DNA of 64,000 nucleotides from Cellulomonas sp. S1-8 (GTDB taxonomy: Bacteria; Actinomycetota; Actinomycetes; Actinomycetales; Cellulomonadaceae): positions 992,001 through 1,056,000 of the forward strand of contig NZ_CP110806.1 of the NCBI RefSeq assembly GCF_026184235.1, in the 5' to 3' direction. Below the pieces are notes generated by a model. That model searched no databases. It was not told the origin of the DNA and saw only the letters and a list, made by a program, of their open reading frames with translations. Shown one piece after another: positions 1-7,455 of this stretch (its first letter is position 1; each line of letters starts with the position of its first letter). The translations under genes were made by a program, and so were the position numbers.

Positions 1-1112
1 TGCCGAAGGGGACCAGGCTGCCGCGGGCCGTCGACCTCGGCGTGCCCGGCGACCACAGCCAGGCGCAGCACATCAGCGACACCGGCGTCGTCGTCGGGAT
101 CACGTCCACCGAGGACGAGGTGCAGGTGTTCCGGTGGCGCGGCGGTGTGTCGAGCCTCCTGGAGGTCGAGGGCAGCAGCGTCGAGGCCCGGGACGTGAAC
201 CGGCAGGGCCAGGCTCTCGTCAACGTGTACCAGGCGGGCCTGTCGCGCGTGCTGCTGTGGGAGCCGGACGGGACGCTCACGCCGGTCTCTGCCGACGGGG
301 TCTGGTCGTCGGGGACGGACCTCAGCGACGACGGCGCGGTCTCGGGGATCGTCGCGACGGACGACGGACAGCAGCGCGCGGTGGTGTGGCGTGGCGGGCA
401 GGTGCAGGACCTCGGCGACCTGGGCTTCGGGTACGTGTACGCGTCGTCGATCAACAACCGTGGTCTGGTCGCCGGGACCGCGACGCTGGCCGACTGGTCC
501 GACCGTGCGTTCGTGTGGCAGGACGGCACCCTGACCGAGCTGCCGCTGCCCGACGGGATGTCGTCGAGCGTCGCGTACACGGTCAACGAGCGGGGCGACG
601 TGCTGGGCAAGGTCGACGGCGAGGGCGCACCCCCCGGGGGCCGTGCGGTGGTCTGGGACCGCGGGACGACGGTGCGGTACCTCGGGACCGACGGTGTGCG
701 GGCGAACGACATGAACGGCTCCGGCGTGGTCGTCGGGTCCCTCGAGCGGGAGCCTCAGGGGGTGTCCGACGCGGCGGTGATCGACCGGCGCGGAGTCACG
801 CCGCTGCGCACGCCGCGCGGCATGGCGAGCGAGGCTCGCGCCGTCAACGACCTGGGCATCGCCGTCGGGTACGAGATGCAGCCGCCGGGAGAGGGCGGCA
901 GCCAGGCGCTGGCCTGGGTGCTGGGCGTCCCGGTGCAGCTCGCGGGCCCGTCGAGCACGTCGACCGTCTACGGCTCGTACGCGGTCGACGTCAACGGGCG
1001 CGGGCAGGCCGCCGGGACGGTGACGTACACGGTCGCCCCGGGGCAGACCGTGGACCGGGCCGTCATCTGGGACCTGCTGAAGTTCAGCGGCCGGATCGTG
1101 TCGTCGCAGTGA
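1..1112 (+). CDS. HAF-repeat protein, 5' end cut by window
   Basis: The reading frame is open from base 3 to the TGA at 1110-1112, so the real start lies before the window. The protein is built of repeated units of about 45 residues with the pattern hydrophobic-N-(x)-G-V-V-V-G followed by a W/F-R-x-G-G turn (FRWRGG, VVWRGG, FVWQDG, VVWDRG), which fits the HAF repeat family of presumed extracellular beta-propeller proteins. The visible part begins PRAVDLGVPG, matching residues about 50-60 of the complete paralogue at 32363-33616, so roughly 50-60 residues including the expected signal peptide are missing. The last four bases overlap the arr start (GTGA). No enzymatic motif is visible and the function is unknown. 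Confidence 0.75.
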   Translation, partial: PKGTRLPRAVDLGVPGDHSQAQHISDTGVVVGITSTEDEVQVFRWRGGVSSLLEVEGSSVEARDVNRQGQALVNVYQAGLSRVLLWEPDGTLTPVSADGVWSSGTDLSDDGAVSGIVATDDGQQRAVVWRGGQVQDLGDLGFGYVYASSINNRGLVAGTATLADWSDRAFVWQDGTLTELPLPDGMSSSVAYTVNERGDVLGKVDGEGAPPGGRAVVWDRGTTVRYLGTDGVRANDMNGSGVVVGSLEREPQGVSDAAVIDRRGVTPLRTPRGMASEARAVNDLGIAVGYEMQPPGEGGSQALAWVLGVPVQLAGPSSTSTVYGSYAVDVNGRGQAAGTVTYTVAPGQTVDRAVIWDLLKFSGRIVSSQ

Positions 1113-1534
1113 CGGCGGACGGGACGGCCGGCGTCGACGACGCGGGCCCCTTCTTCCACGGCACGAAGGCGGAGCTGGCGGTCGGGGACGTGCTGACCCC
1201 CGGCCGCAGCTCCAACTACGGGTCGCGCCGCGCGGCGAACCACGTGTACCTGTCGGCGACGCTCGACGCCGCGACGTGGGGTGCCGAGCTCGCGGTCGGC
1301 CCGGGGCCCGGGCGCATCTTCCGCGTCGAGCCGGACGGTCCGATCGAGAACGACCCGAACCTCACCGACCAGCGGTTCCCCGGCAACCCGACCCGCTCCT
1401 ACCGGACGCGGCACCCCGTCCGGGTCGTCGGGGAGGTCCTGGACTGGCAGCCGCACCCGCCCGAGGTGCTGCAGCAGATGCGGGACCACGTGGCCGAGCT
1501 CGCGCGGCAGGGTGTCGAGGCCGTCGACGACTGA
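1109..1534 (+). CDS. arr: Rifampin ADP-ribosyltransferase (Arr)
   Basis: The 141-residue protein has the usual Arr length and its whole length matches the family, which transfers ADP-ribose from NAD+ to the C23 hydroxyl of rifamycins and inactivates them in the cytoplasm. Visible signatures are FFHGTK (His17), HVYLSA (Tyr47), WGAELA, and IENDPNLTDQRFPGNPT with Asp82; His, Tyr and Asp correspond to the catalytic triad of Mycobacterium smegmatis Arr. The GTG start at 1109 overlaps the stop of the HAF-repeat gene by 4 bases, so translation is probably coupled. Coupling of arr to an exported propeller protein is unusual. Chromosomal arr genes are common in actinobacteria and need not mark transfer. 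Confidence 0.93.
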   Translation: MTADGTAGVDDAGPFFHGTKAELAVGDVLTPGRSSNYGSRRAANHVYLSATLDAATWGAELAVGPGPGRIFRVEPDGPIENDPNLTDQRFPGNPTRSYRTRHPVRVVGEVLDWQPHPPEVLQQMRDHVAELARQGVEAVDD

Positions 1535-1596
1535 GCGCGTTGGGCCGTCCGGGCAGCGTGGTGGTGGGAGCCCCGCACGTCCCGCATCCTTGAGGC

Positions 1597-2478
1597 GTGA
1601 CCACCAGGATGCGGGCCCGCGCGCGAGTCGCCGTCGCGTCGTGCGTCGTGGTGCTCGCCGCGGGCTGCGCGCCGGCCCCCGCCGGGCCGCCGCCCGTGGT
1701 CGTCGTGCGGGCGTCCGTGGCCGTGCCCAAGGCGGCCGTACCGGCGCCGCCGGCGATCGCACCGGTCGACCTGGCGACGCTGCCGGTCGCCGAGCCGCGC
1801 AACCTCGTCCCGGGCCTGCCGGGGACGGACGGGCTCGAGCAGCGCCGCAACGACGACCCCGCGCTGGGCACGTGGCAGACGGCGACCGTCGTGCGGGACA
1901 CCGCCGGGTACGACGCGCTGCACGGCCGACCCGTCGCCACCGTCCCCGCCGAGACGCTCGACGTGCCGACCGTCCTGCCCGTGCTCGACCGGCGCGGCGG
2001 GTGGCTGCGCGTCCTCGTCGCGACCCGCAGCGCGCTGCCCAGCCAGGACGTGGCGCAGGTCAACGGCCGCTCGGTGTGGATCCGCGCGCAGGACACCACC
2101 CCCTCCGGGACGGACTGGCGGCTGCACCTCGACCTCACGGCGCTCACGCTCACCATCGACGACGGCGGGACGACCAGCACGGTCCCCGTCAAGGCCGTGG
2201 GGGCACCGGGGACGCCGACGCCCGCCGTGGCGCAGTTCGTCGTCGGGTCGCAGTGGGAGCAGCCGGGCACGTACACCCCGCGGGTGCTGCTGCTGTCGAG
2301 CCAGAGCGAGGCCATCGACGTCTACGACACGGCGACGGGGACGTCGGCGACCGCGATCCACACCAGCCCGTTCGCGCGCACCGGCCCGATCTCCAACGGG
2401 TGCATCCGCGTGAGCGACGAGGTGCTCGACCTGCTGTGGGGCAAGGTCCCGCCGGGCACGCTGCTCACGGTCGCCTGA
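1597..2478 (+). CDS. L,D-transpeptidase (YkuD) lipoprotein
   Basis: The 293-residue protein starts at GTG 1597 with an Arg-rich n-region, a hydrophobic stretch and the lipobox LAAGC (Cys at about residue 24), so it is predicted to be a lipoprotein on the outer face of the membrane. The C-terminal third is a YkuD domain with the motif H-x(n)-SNGCIR; Cys269 is the likely nucleophile. The family forms 3-3 cross-links in peptidoglycan by L,D-transpeptidation. The middle part (residues about 85-160) resembles a small beta-rich domain without a clear name. It faces the convergent Uma2 gene, 18 bases away. Confidence 0.85.
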   Translation: MTTRMRARARVAVASCVVVLAAGCAPAPAGPPPVVVVRASVAVPKAAVPAPPAIAPVDLATLPVAEPRNLVPGLPGTDGLEQRRNDDPALGTWQTATVVRDTAGYDALHGRPVATVPAETLDVPTVLPVLDRRGGWLRVLVATRSALPSQDVAQVNGRSVWIRAQDTTPSGTDWRLHLDLTALTLTIDDGGTTSTVPVKAVGAPGTPTPAVAQFVVGSQWEQPGTYTPRVLLLSSQSEAIDVYDTATGTSATAIHTSPFARTGPISNGCIRVSDEVLDLLWGKVPPGTLLTVA

Positions 2479-2496
2479 GGACGTCGGTCCGGCGGA

Positions 2497-3033
2497 TCAG
2501 GAGAGCAACGCGTCCACGTCCACGTCGACGGGACCCGCCGGGGTGTCGATCGACACCCGGCCGGCGCCACGCTCGTACACGACCGGCTCGCTCCACGCCT
2601 CGCGCGCGCGGTGCAGCACGGTCAGCGACGGGGCGTCCGGGTCGATCAGCCAGTACGAGCCGGCGCCGTAGATCGCGTACTCGACGGTCTTGGTGAGCTC
2701 GTCCGTCGCGCGCGTCGTCGGGGAGAGCACCTCGACGACCACCTGCGGCGGGACGGTCACGTAGGTGTCGGCCTGCGGTGCGGGCAGCACGGACACGTCG
2801 GGGATGCGCAGCAGACCGTCGCGCAGCAGCCAGTTGTGGCCCGGCAGGACGCGGTCGGCGCCGAAGGCACCGGCCAGGAGGAACGCCGTGCGGCTCACGA
2901 ACGTCTGGTGACGGGCGCCGGCCAGGGGAGTCACGTGCACCGTCCCGTCGAGGTACTCGCTGCGGGACCCGTCCTCGGGCAGCGCCAGGTACTGCTCCCA
3001 CGGGAGCCTGGTGCGCTCAGGCGTGACCGTCAC
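2497..3033 (-). CDS. Uma2 family protein (DUF820, restriction-endonuclease fold)
   Basis: The protein has 178 residues, starting at GTG 3031-3033 (VTVTPERTRLPWEQYLALPE). It carries the core of the Uma2/DUF820 family: an acidic start SRSEYLDGTVH, then IPDVSVL and VVVEVLSPTT, the D...ExL arrangement of a PD-(D/E)XK nuclease fold. Biological roles of this family are not settled, although it is common in cyanobacteria and actinobacteria. A more distal in-frame start exists upstream but would run through the intergenic region and is unlikely. Confidence 0.78.
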   Translation of the reverse strand: MTVTPERTRLPWEQYLALPEDGSRSEYLDGTVHVTPLAGARHQTFVSRTAFLLAGAFGADRVLPGHNWLLRDGLLRIPDVSVLPAPQADTYVTVPPQVVVEVLSPTTRATDELTKTVEYAIYGAGSYWLIDPDAPSLTVLHRAREAWSEPVVYERGAGRVSIDTPAGPVDVDVDALLS

Positions 3034-3211
3034 CCCGCCAGGATACGCGCGCGCCCCCGCCGGGGGGAGGGTCGCAGAGCGTGAAGGGTTGTTGCCGGGA
3101 TCCGGCAACAACCCATCACACTTCGGCGCGGCACGTCGGTGCGGCGCCACCGGTTGCGGGGGGTCGTCGGCCACCGCACGCTGACGGCACAGGCGAACCC
3201 AGGAGGCAACC

Positions 3212-3346
3212 GTGAGCGACACGGACGACGGCACCACGGGCACCGACGCGCAGGACCTGTCCGACGACGGCGTCGGCGGGACCGCGACGGACGAGCCGAG
3301 CACGTTCGAGCCGGAGGAGGACCCCGACGCCACGGCGAAGGGCTGA
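3212..3346 (+). CDS. Small acidic ORF, possibly the N-terminus of the LigD protein
   Basis: The 44-codon frame starts at GTG 3212, five bases after a perfect AGGAGG at 3201-3206. The product is strongly acidic and low complexity (DLSDDG, FEPEEDPDA). It stops at TGA 3344-3346 in the context GGC-TGA-C, 88 bases before the LigD ATG. A +1 shift at this stop enters the LigD frame, which stays open from here through an ATDP-rich stretch. The ribosome-binding site is much stronger than anything before the LigD ATG at 3435, so this may be either a separate small gene or the first exon-like part of one longer protein read by +1 frameshift, or a sequencing indel. Confidence 0.5.
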   Translation: MSDTDDGTTGTDAQDLSDDGVGGTATDEPSTFEPEEDPDATAKG

Positions 3347-3356
3347 CACCGAGGGC

Positions 3357-3404
3357 GCGACCGACCCCGCGACCGACCGCGCGACCGACCCCGCGACCGA
3401 CCCC
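3357..3404. repeat. Four 12-bp tandem repeats before ligD
   Basis: Four copies of GCGACCGACCCC (the second with GC at the end) lie head to tail between the small acidic ORF and the LigD ATG. In the LigD frame they read ATDP/ATDR units, so they would encode a flexible linker if translation comes from upstream. Confidence 0.8.
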
Positions 3405-3434
3405 GCGCACGCCGACGCGTCGGACGCGCTGGGC

Positions 3435-5027
3435 ATGTACCGGTCGATGCGCGACTTCACGCGCACGTCCGAGCCTGCGGGCGCACCACCGGACGCGGGT
3501 GACGGGCCCGCGCGGCGCTTCGTCGTCCAGCGTCACCGCGCCCGCCGCCTGCACTACGACCTGCGGTTCGAGATCGACGGCGTCCTGGCGAGCTGGGCCG
3601 TGCCGAAGGGCCCGACGCTCGACCCGGCGGCGCGGCGCATGGCCGTGCACGTCGAGGACCACCCGCTGGAGTACGCGGGGTTCGAGGGCGTGATCCCGCA
3701 CGGGGAGTACGGCGGCGGCGACGTCATCGTGTGGGACCACGGCACGTGGCACCCCTACAAGTCCGACGACCCGGCGGCGGAGATCCGTGGCGGGCAGCTG
3801 CACGCCGAGCTGCACGGCGAGCGCCTGCGCGGCAAGTTCCTGCTGGTCCGCCGCGACGGGCGCGACGGCAGCCGCGACAACGGCAAGGAGCAGTGGCTCC
3901 TGCTGCACAAGCGCGACGAGCACGCCGTGCCCGGCTGGGACGCGGAGGACCACCCGACGTCCGTGGTGTCCGGGCGGACCAACGACGAGGTCGCGGCGGC
4001 CCCGCAGCGGTTGTGGCGCTCGGGGGTCCCGGCCGCGCAGGCCGAGGTGGCGGCGCACCCGCCCGTCCCGGACGTCGCCGGCCCGTCCGACGACGAGCTG
4101 GCGGCCCTCGACGACCTGGGCGCGTCGGGCACGTGGGACGTCCTGGGGCGCCGGCTGCGGGTGACCAACCTCGACAAGGTGCTGTTCGGTGGCCGCGACG
4201 ACGAGCCGCCCGTCACCAAGCGTGAGCTGCTGCGCTACACGGCGCGCATCGCGCCCGTCGTGCTGCCGTACCTGACGGGCCGTGCGCTCAACATGCACCG
4301 GTTCCCGCAGGGCGCGGGCACCGCGGGCTTCTGGCACAAGCAGCTGCCGGACCACGCGCCGGACTGGGTGCCGCGCTGGGACAACCCGGCCGCCGACCCG
4401 GGGGAGACGTCGACGTACCTCGTCGTCGACGAGCCCGCGGCGCTGGTGTGGGCGGCCAACTTCGGTGCCCTGGAGTGGCACGCGTGGACGTCTCGGACGG
4501 CAGCCCCGGACCTGCCGACGTACGCCCTGATCGACCTCGACCCCGGTCCGGCGACCCCGTGGGAGGACCTGGTGCTGCTCGCGCGGCTGCACCGCGACGC
4601 GTTCGAGCACGTCGGCGTGCAGGCGTTCCCCAAGCTCACCGGGCGGCGCGGCATCCAGGTCTGGGTGCCGATCGCCCTCGGCCCGACGTTCGACGAGACG
4701 CGCGCGTGGGTCGAGCGGCTGTCACGCACCGTCGGCAAGGTCGTGCCGGACCTGGTGAGCTGGCGCTGGGAGGTCCGCGAGCGCGGCGGCCAGGCGCGCC
4801 TGGACTACACGCAGAACGCGGTGAACAAGACGCTCGTCGCGCCGTACAGCCCGCGTGCGGCGCCCGGCGCGCCCGTCTCGACGCCGATCACCTGGGACGA
4901 GCTCGACGAGCCGTGGCTGCGACCCGACGCGTTCACGATCCGCACCGTGCTGGACCGGCTCGCCGAGCACGGCGACCCGTTCCGCGGCGCGCTCGCGGGC
5001 GACCAGGTGCTCCCGCCGCTGCGCTGA
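3435..5027 (+). CDS. ligD: LigD-type 3'-phosphoesterase - polymerase protein (no ligase domain)
   Basis: The 530-residue protein joins two modules of the bacterial non-homologous end-joining enzyme LigD. Residues about 20-175 are the phosphoesterase (PE) domain, with FVVQRHRARRLHYDLRFE (His and Asp of the metal site), HVEDHPLEY and GVIPHGEYGGG. Residues about 230-520 are the primase-polymerase (POL) domain, with ALIDLDPGP (catalytic Asp pair), LTGRRGIQVWVP and RLDYTQN. The ATP-dependent ligase domain is absent, and the order PE-POL is the reverse of the start of M. tuberculosis LigD (POL-PE-LIG). The ligase would have to come from another gene, and Ku is not in the window. No Shine-Dalgarno sequence precedes ATG 3435; see the small ORF at 3212. 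Confidence 0.88.
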   Translation: MYRSMRDFTRTSEPAGAPPDAGDGPARRFVVQRHRARRLHYDLRFEIDGVLASWAVPKGPTLDPAARRMAVHVEDHPLEYAGFEGVIPHGEYGGGDVIVWDHGTWHPYKSDDPAAEIRGGQLHAELHGERLRGKFLLVRRDGRDGSRDNGKEQWLLLHKRDEHAVPGWDAEDHPTSVVSGRTNDEVAAAPQRLWRSGVPAAQAEVAAHPPVPDVAGPSDDELAALDDLGASGTWDVLGRRLRVTNLDKVLFGGRDDEPPVTKRELLRYTARIAPVVLPYLTGRALNMHRFPQGAGTAGFWHKQLPDHAPDWVPRWDNPAADPGETSTYLVVDEPAALVWAANFGALEWHAWTSRTAAPDLPTYALIDLDPGPATPWEDLVLLARLHRDAFEHVGVQAFPKLTGRRGIQVWVPIALGPTFDETRAWVERLSRTVGKVVPDLVSWRWEVRERGGQARLDYTQNAVNKTLVAPYSPRAAPGAPVSTPITWDELDEPWLRPDAFTIRTVLDRLAEHGDPFRGALAGDQVLPPLR

Positions 5028-5045
5028 GTCCTCGGCGAGGGGCCG

Positions 5046-6149
5046 TCAGTCCGAGGCCTCGGCGTCGTCCTTGCGCCGCGTCGCGGACTCACGCAGCTGA
5101 CGCCCCCGCTCGACGTCCTCCTCGAGCTTGTCGTGCCGCTTCTTGCTGGCGCTGGTGTCGCGGGGCGGGAGCTGGATGCTGCGCTCGGCCTCGATGCCGG
5201 CCTGCAGCTGGCGGCCGCGCTCGAGCTCGGCGTCCAGCTCGGCACCGAACAGCAGCGCCAGGTTCGTCAGCCACAGCCACAGCAGGAGCACGATGACGCC
5301 GGCGAGCGACCCGTACGTCTCGTCATAGCTGGCGAACGTCGTGACGTACAGCCCCAGCCCCGCGGTCGCCGTGACCCACACGATCAGGGCGAGCAGCGCG
5401 CCCAGGCTCAGCCACCGGAACTTCGGCTGCCGCACGTTCGGCGTCCAGTGGTACAGCACGGCGATCCCCGCCACGACGAGCCCCACGACGACGGGCCACT
5501 TGACGACCTGCCACACGGACACGACGGTCGAGCTCAGCCCGATCGCGGCGCCGACGCTCTCCGCGACCGGCCCGGACAGCACGAGCAGCGCCACGACGAG
5601 CACGGCGATGACGACGAGCACGGCGGTGAGCAGCAGCAGGATCGGTCGCAGCTTCCAGATCGGGCGCCCCTCGTCGACCTCGTAGATGCGGTTCATGCCG
5701 CGGCTGAACGCGGCGACGTACCCGGAGGCGGACCACAGCGCGATGACGAGGCCGACGACGAGCGCCACGCCCGCCGCCGGCGACTCGCTGAGGTTCTCGA
5801 GCACGGGACGGAAACCCTCGACCTGCTCGCCGGCACCGGCACCGCTCGCCAGGTCGACGATGCCGTCGATCACCTCGTCGGGCTGGTCGACGAGCGACAG
5901 CAGGGAGACCACCGCGAGCAGCGCCGGCGCGAGCGCGAGCACCGCGTAGTACGTCAGGGCGGCGGCGAGGTCGGTGCACTGGTCGCCGAGGAACTCGCGG
6001 AGCGTGGTGCGCAGCACGTACCGCCAGGACCGTCGGTGCAGGTCCGTGGGGGAGTCGGGCTTGCGCGGGTCGTCCGGGGCGGGTGCGTCCTCCTTGTGGG
6101 CGGCAGCGCCGGGGGCGTCGTCGTGCGGAGGTCTGGTCGTGGCGCTCAT
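5046..6149 (-). CDS. YihY/BrkB family integral membrane protein
   Basis: The 367-residue protein has a polar N-terminus of about 45 residues, then LTYYAVLALAPALLAVVSL and five further hydrophobic segments, the six-helix pattern of the YihY/virulence factor BrkB family. The signature ALWSASGYVAAFSRGMNRIYEV is clearly present. The C-terminal 70 residues are charged and probably cytoplasmic. Members were once annotated as RNase BN, which is no longer accepted; transport or membrane stress roles are only guesses. It converges on ligD with 18 bases between stops. Confidence 0.85.
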   Translation of the reverse strand: MSATTRPPHDDAPGAAAHKEDAPAPDDPRKPDSPTDLHRRSWRYVLRTTLREFLGDQCTDLAAALTYYAVLALAPALLAVVSLLSLVDQPDEVIDGIVDLASGAGAGEQVEGFRPVLENLSESPAAGVALVVGLVIALWSASGYVAAFSRGMNRIYEVDEGRPIWKLRPILLLLTAVLVVIAVLVVALLVLSGPVAESVGAAIGLSSTVVSVWQVVKWPVVVGLVVAGIAVLYHWTPNVRQPKFRWLSLGALLALIVWVTATAGLGLYVTTFASYDETYGSLAGVIVLLLWLWLTNLALLFGAELDAELERGRQLQAGIEAERSIQLPPRDTSASKKRHDKLEEDVERGRQLRESATRRKDDAEASD

Positions 6150-6259
6150 GGTCGGTCCCGGTCCGGTCGAGAGGGCTGGTCACCCGCCAGCATGCGGCGA
6201 GCGCGGCCGGCCCGCACGGGGAGGCGGGGCAGCGGCCCTGGGCAGTCAGGCCGGCGGGG

Positions 6260-7297
6260 TCAGGCCGGCGGCGCGGTGGACTCCCGGACGACGAGCGTGG
6301 TCGCCAGCTGGACGGACCAGGACGCGGGCTCGACGCCGGACGCCATGCCCAGGACGGTCTCGACCGCCATGCGTCCCATGCCGTCGAGCGGCTGGTGCAC
6401 CGACGTCAGGCGCGGGCTCGTCCAGCCGGCCTGCGGGGTGTCGTCGTACCCGACGACGCTGAGCCGGCCGGGCACGGGCACGTCGAGCTCGTGGGCGGCG
6501 GTCAGGACGCCGACGGCGATCTCGTCGTCGCCCGCGACGACGGCCGTCGGGGGGTCGGGCAGGCGGAGCAGCTCACGGGCGTGCCGCGTCCCGGTCTCGA
6601 CGGCGAACTCGTCGCTGCGCACGAGGGCGGGATCGGGCGGGACGCCCGCGGAGTCGAGGGCCGCGCGGTAGCCGTGCAGGCGCTCGCGGGCGGCCGTCGA
6701 CCCGGCGGGCCCCCCGATCCAGGCGATGCGCCGGTGGCCGAGGCCCAGCAGGTGCTCGGTGGCCGTGCGTCCGCCCGCCCAGTTGGTCGCGCCGATGCTG
6801 ACGACCCGCGCCTCCTGCGTGTCGACGGGGTCGACCATGACGAACGGCAGGCCCGCCTCCTGCGCCGCGAGCAGGAGCGCGTCGGGCTGCGCGAGCGTCA
6901 GGCCGACGACGCCGACGGCACCGGCGGCGCGCTGCCGCGCCACCCACGCCCGGGCGGCGGCGCGGGTCGTGCGCGCGTCCCGGTCGGGGGCGAGCCGGAC
7001 GAGCAGGTCGGTGTCGGCGGCCGTCGTGGCGGCGAGGATGCCGCCGAGCACGTGCGTCATGTACGGCGACTCGAGCACGTCCAGGACGGCGACCACGGCG
7101 CGCTCCGCGGCCGGCCGGCCGCGGTCGGTCGTGGCGCGGTACCCCATCGCCTCGACGGTCGCCAGGACGCGGTCCCGGGTGTCCGGCGCGATGTCGTCGC
7201 GGCCGTTGAGCGCCTTGGAGACGGTCGCCTTGGACACCCCGGCGCGTCGGGCGACGTCGTCCAGCGTGACGCGTCGAGGCGACGGTCGACCTGCCAT
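6260..7297 (-). CDS. LacI-family transcriptional repressor of the GH39 gene
   Basis: The protein has 345 residues from ATG 7295-7297, preceded by GAGGAG. It contains the LacI helix-turn-helix (TLDDVARRAGVSKATVSKALNG, residues about 12-33), a hinge helix region, and a periplasmic-binding-protein-like sensor domain (residues about 65-340) ending in the typical LTSVHQPLDGMG segment. It is transcribed away from the beta-xylosidase gene, and identical palindromes of LacI type lie in front of both genes. The likely effector is a xylo-oligosaccharide or another plant-wall sugar; this is inferred from the neighbour only. The longer frame back to 7369 crosses the operator and is rejected. Confidence 0.88.
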   Translation of the reverse strand: MAGRPSPRRVTLDDVARRAGVSKATVSKALNGRDDIAPDTRDRVLATVEAMGYRATTDRGRPAAERAVVAVLDVLESPYMTHVLGGILAATTAADTDLLVRLAPDRDARTTRAAARAWVARQRAAGAVGVVGLTLAQPDALLLAAQEAGLPFVMVDPVDTQEARVVSIGATNWAGGRTATEHLLGLGHRRIAWIGGPAGSTAARERLHGYRAALDSAGVPPDPALVRSDEFAVETGTRHARELLRLPDPPTAVVAGDDEIAVGVLTAAHELDVPVPGRLSVVGYDDTPQAGWTSPRLTSVHQPLDGMGRMAVETVLGMASGVEPASWSVQLATTLVVRESTAPPA

Positions 7298-7313
7298 GGC
7301 TGCTCCTCGGGGA

Positions 7314-7327
7314 CGAAACTGTTTCGA
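7314..7327. promoter_or_regulatory. LacI-type operator 1 (regulator side)
   Basis: The sequence CGAAACTGTTTCGA contains two perfect 6-base arms (CGAAAC and GTTTCG) around one central base. It lies just downstream of the predicted -10 box of the LacI-type gene and would cause autoregulation. An identical 14-base copy is at 7423-7436. Confidence 0.75.
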
Positions 7328-7355
7328 GCCTAGACGGCGCGGCAGCTCCCGACAA
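7327..7355 (-). promoter_or_regulatory. Promoter of the LacI-type gene
   Basis: On the minus strand a -35 box TTGTCG (7350-7355) and a -10 box TAGGCT (7327-7332) are 17 bases apart. Operator 1 begins directly after the -10 box, over the expected start of transcription. Confidence 0.5.
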
Positions 7356-7372
7356 GGCGCTGTCAGCACCGA

Positions 7373-7401
7373 TTGACCGGCTCGGATCGTCTCCGTACAG
7401 T
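7373..7401 (+). promoter_or_regulatory. Promoter of the GH39 beta-xylosidase gene
   Basis: A -35 box TTGACC (7373-7378) and a -10 box TACAGT (7396-7401) are separated by exactly 17 bases. The expected start of transcription near 7408 lies before operator 2, which would act as a downstream block. Confidence 0.65.
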
Positions 7402-7422
7402 GGCAGTCGCCACCAGGCGTTG

Positions 7423-7436
7423 CGAAACTGTTTCGA
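7423..7436. promoter_or_regulatory. LacI-type operator 2 (xylosidase side)
   Basis: This is an exact copy of operator 1 (CGAAACTGTTTCGA), 109 bases away and in the 5' untranslated region of the GH39 gene. Two identical sites allow repression of both genes and possibly looping by a LacI-type dimer pair. Confidence 0.75.
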
Positions 7437-7455
7437 CTCTCGACGAGGAGACGTC

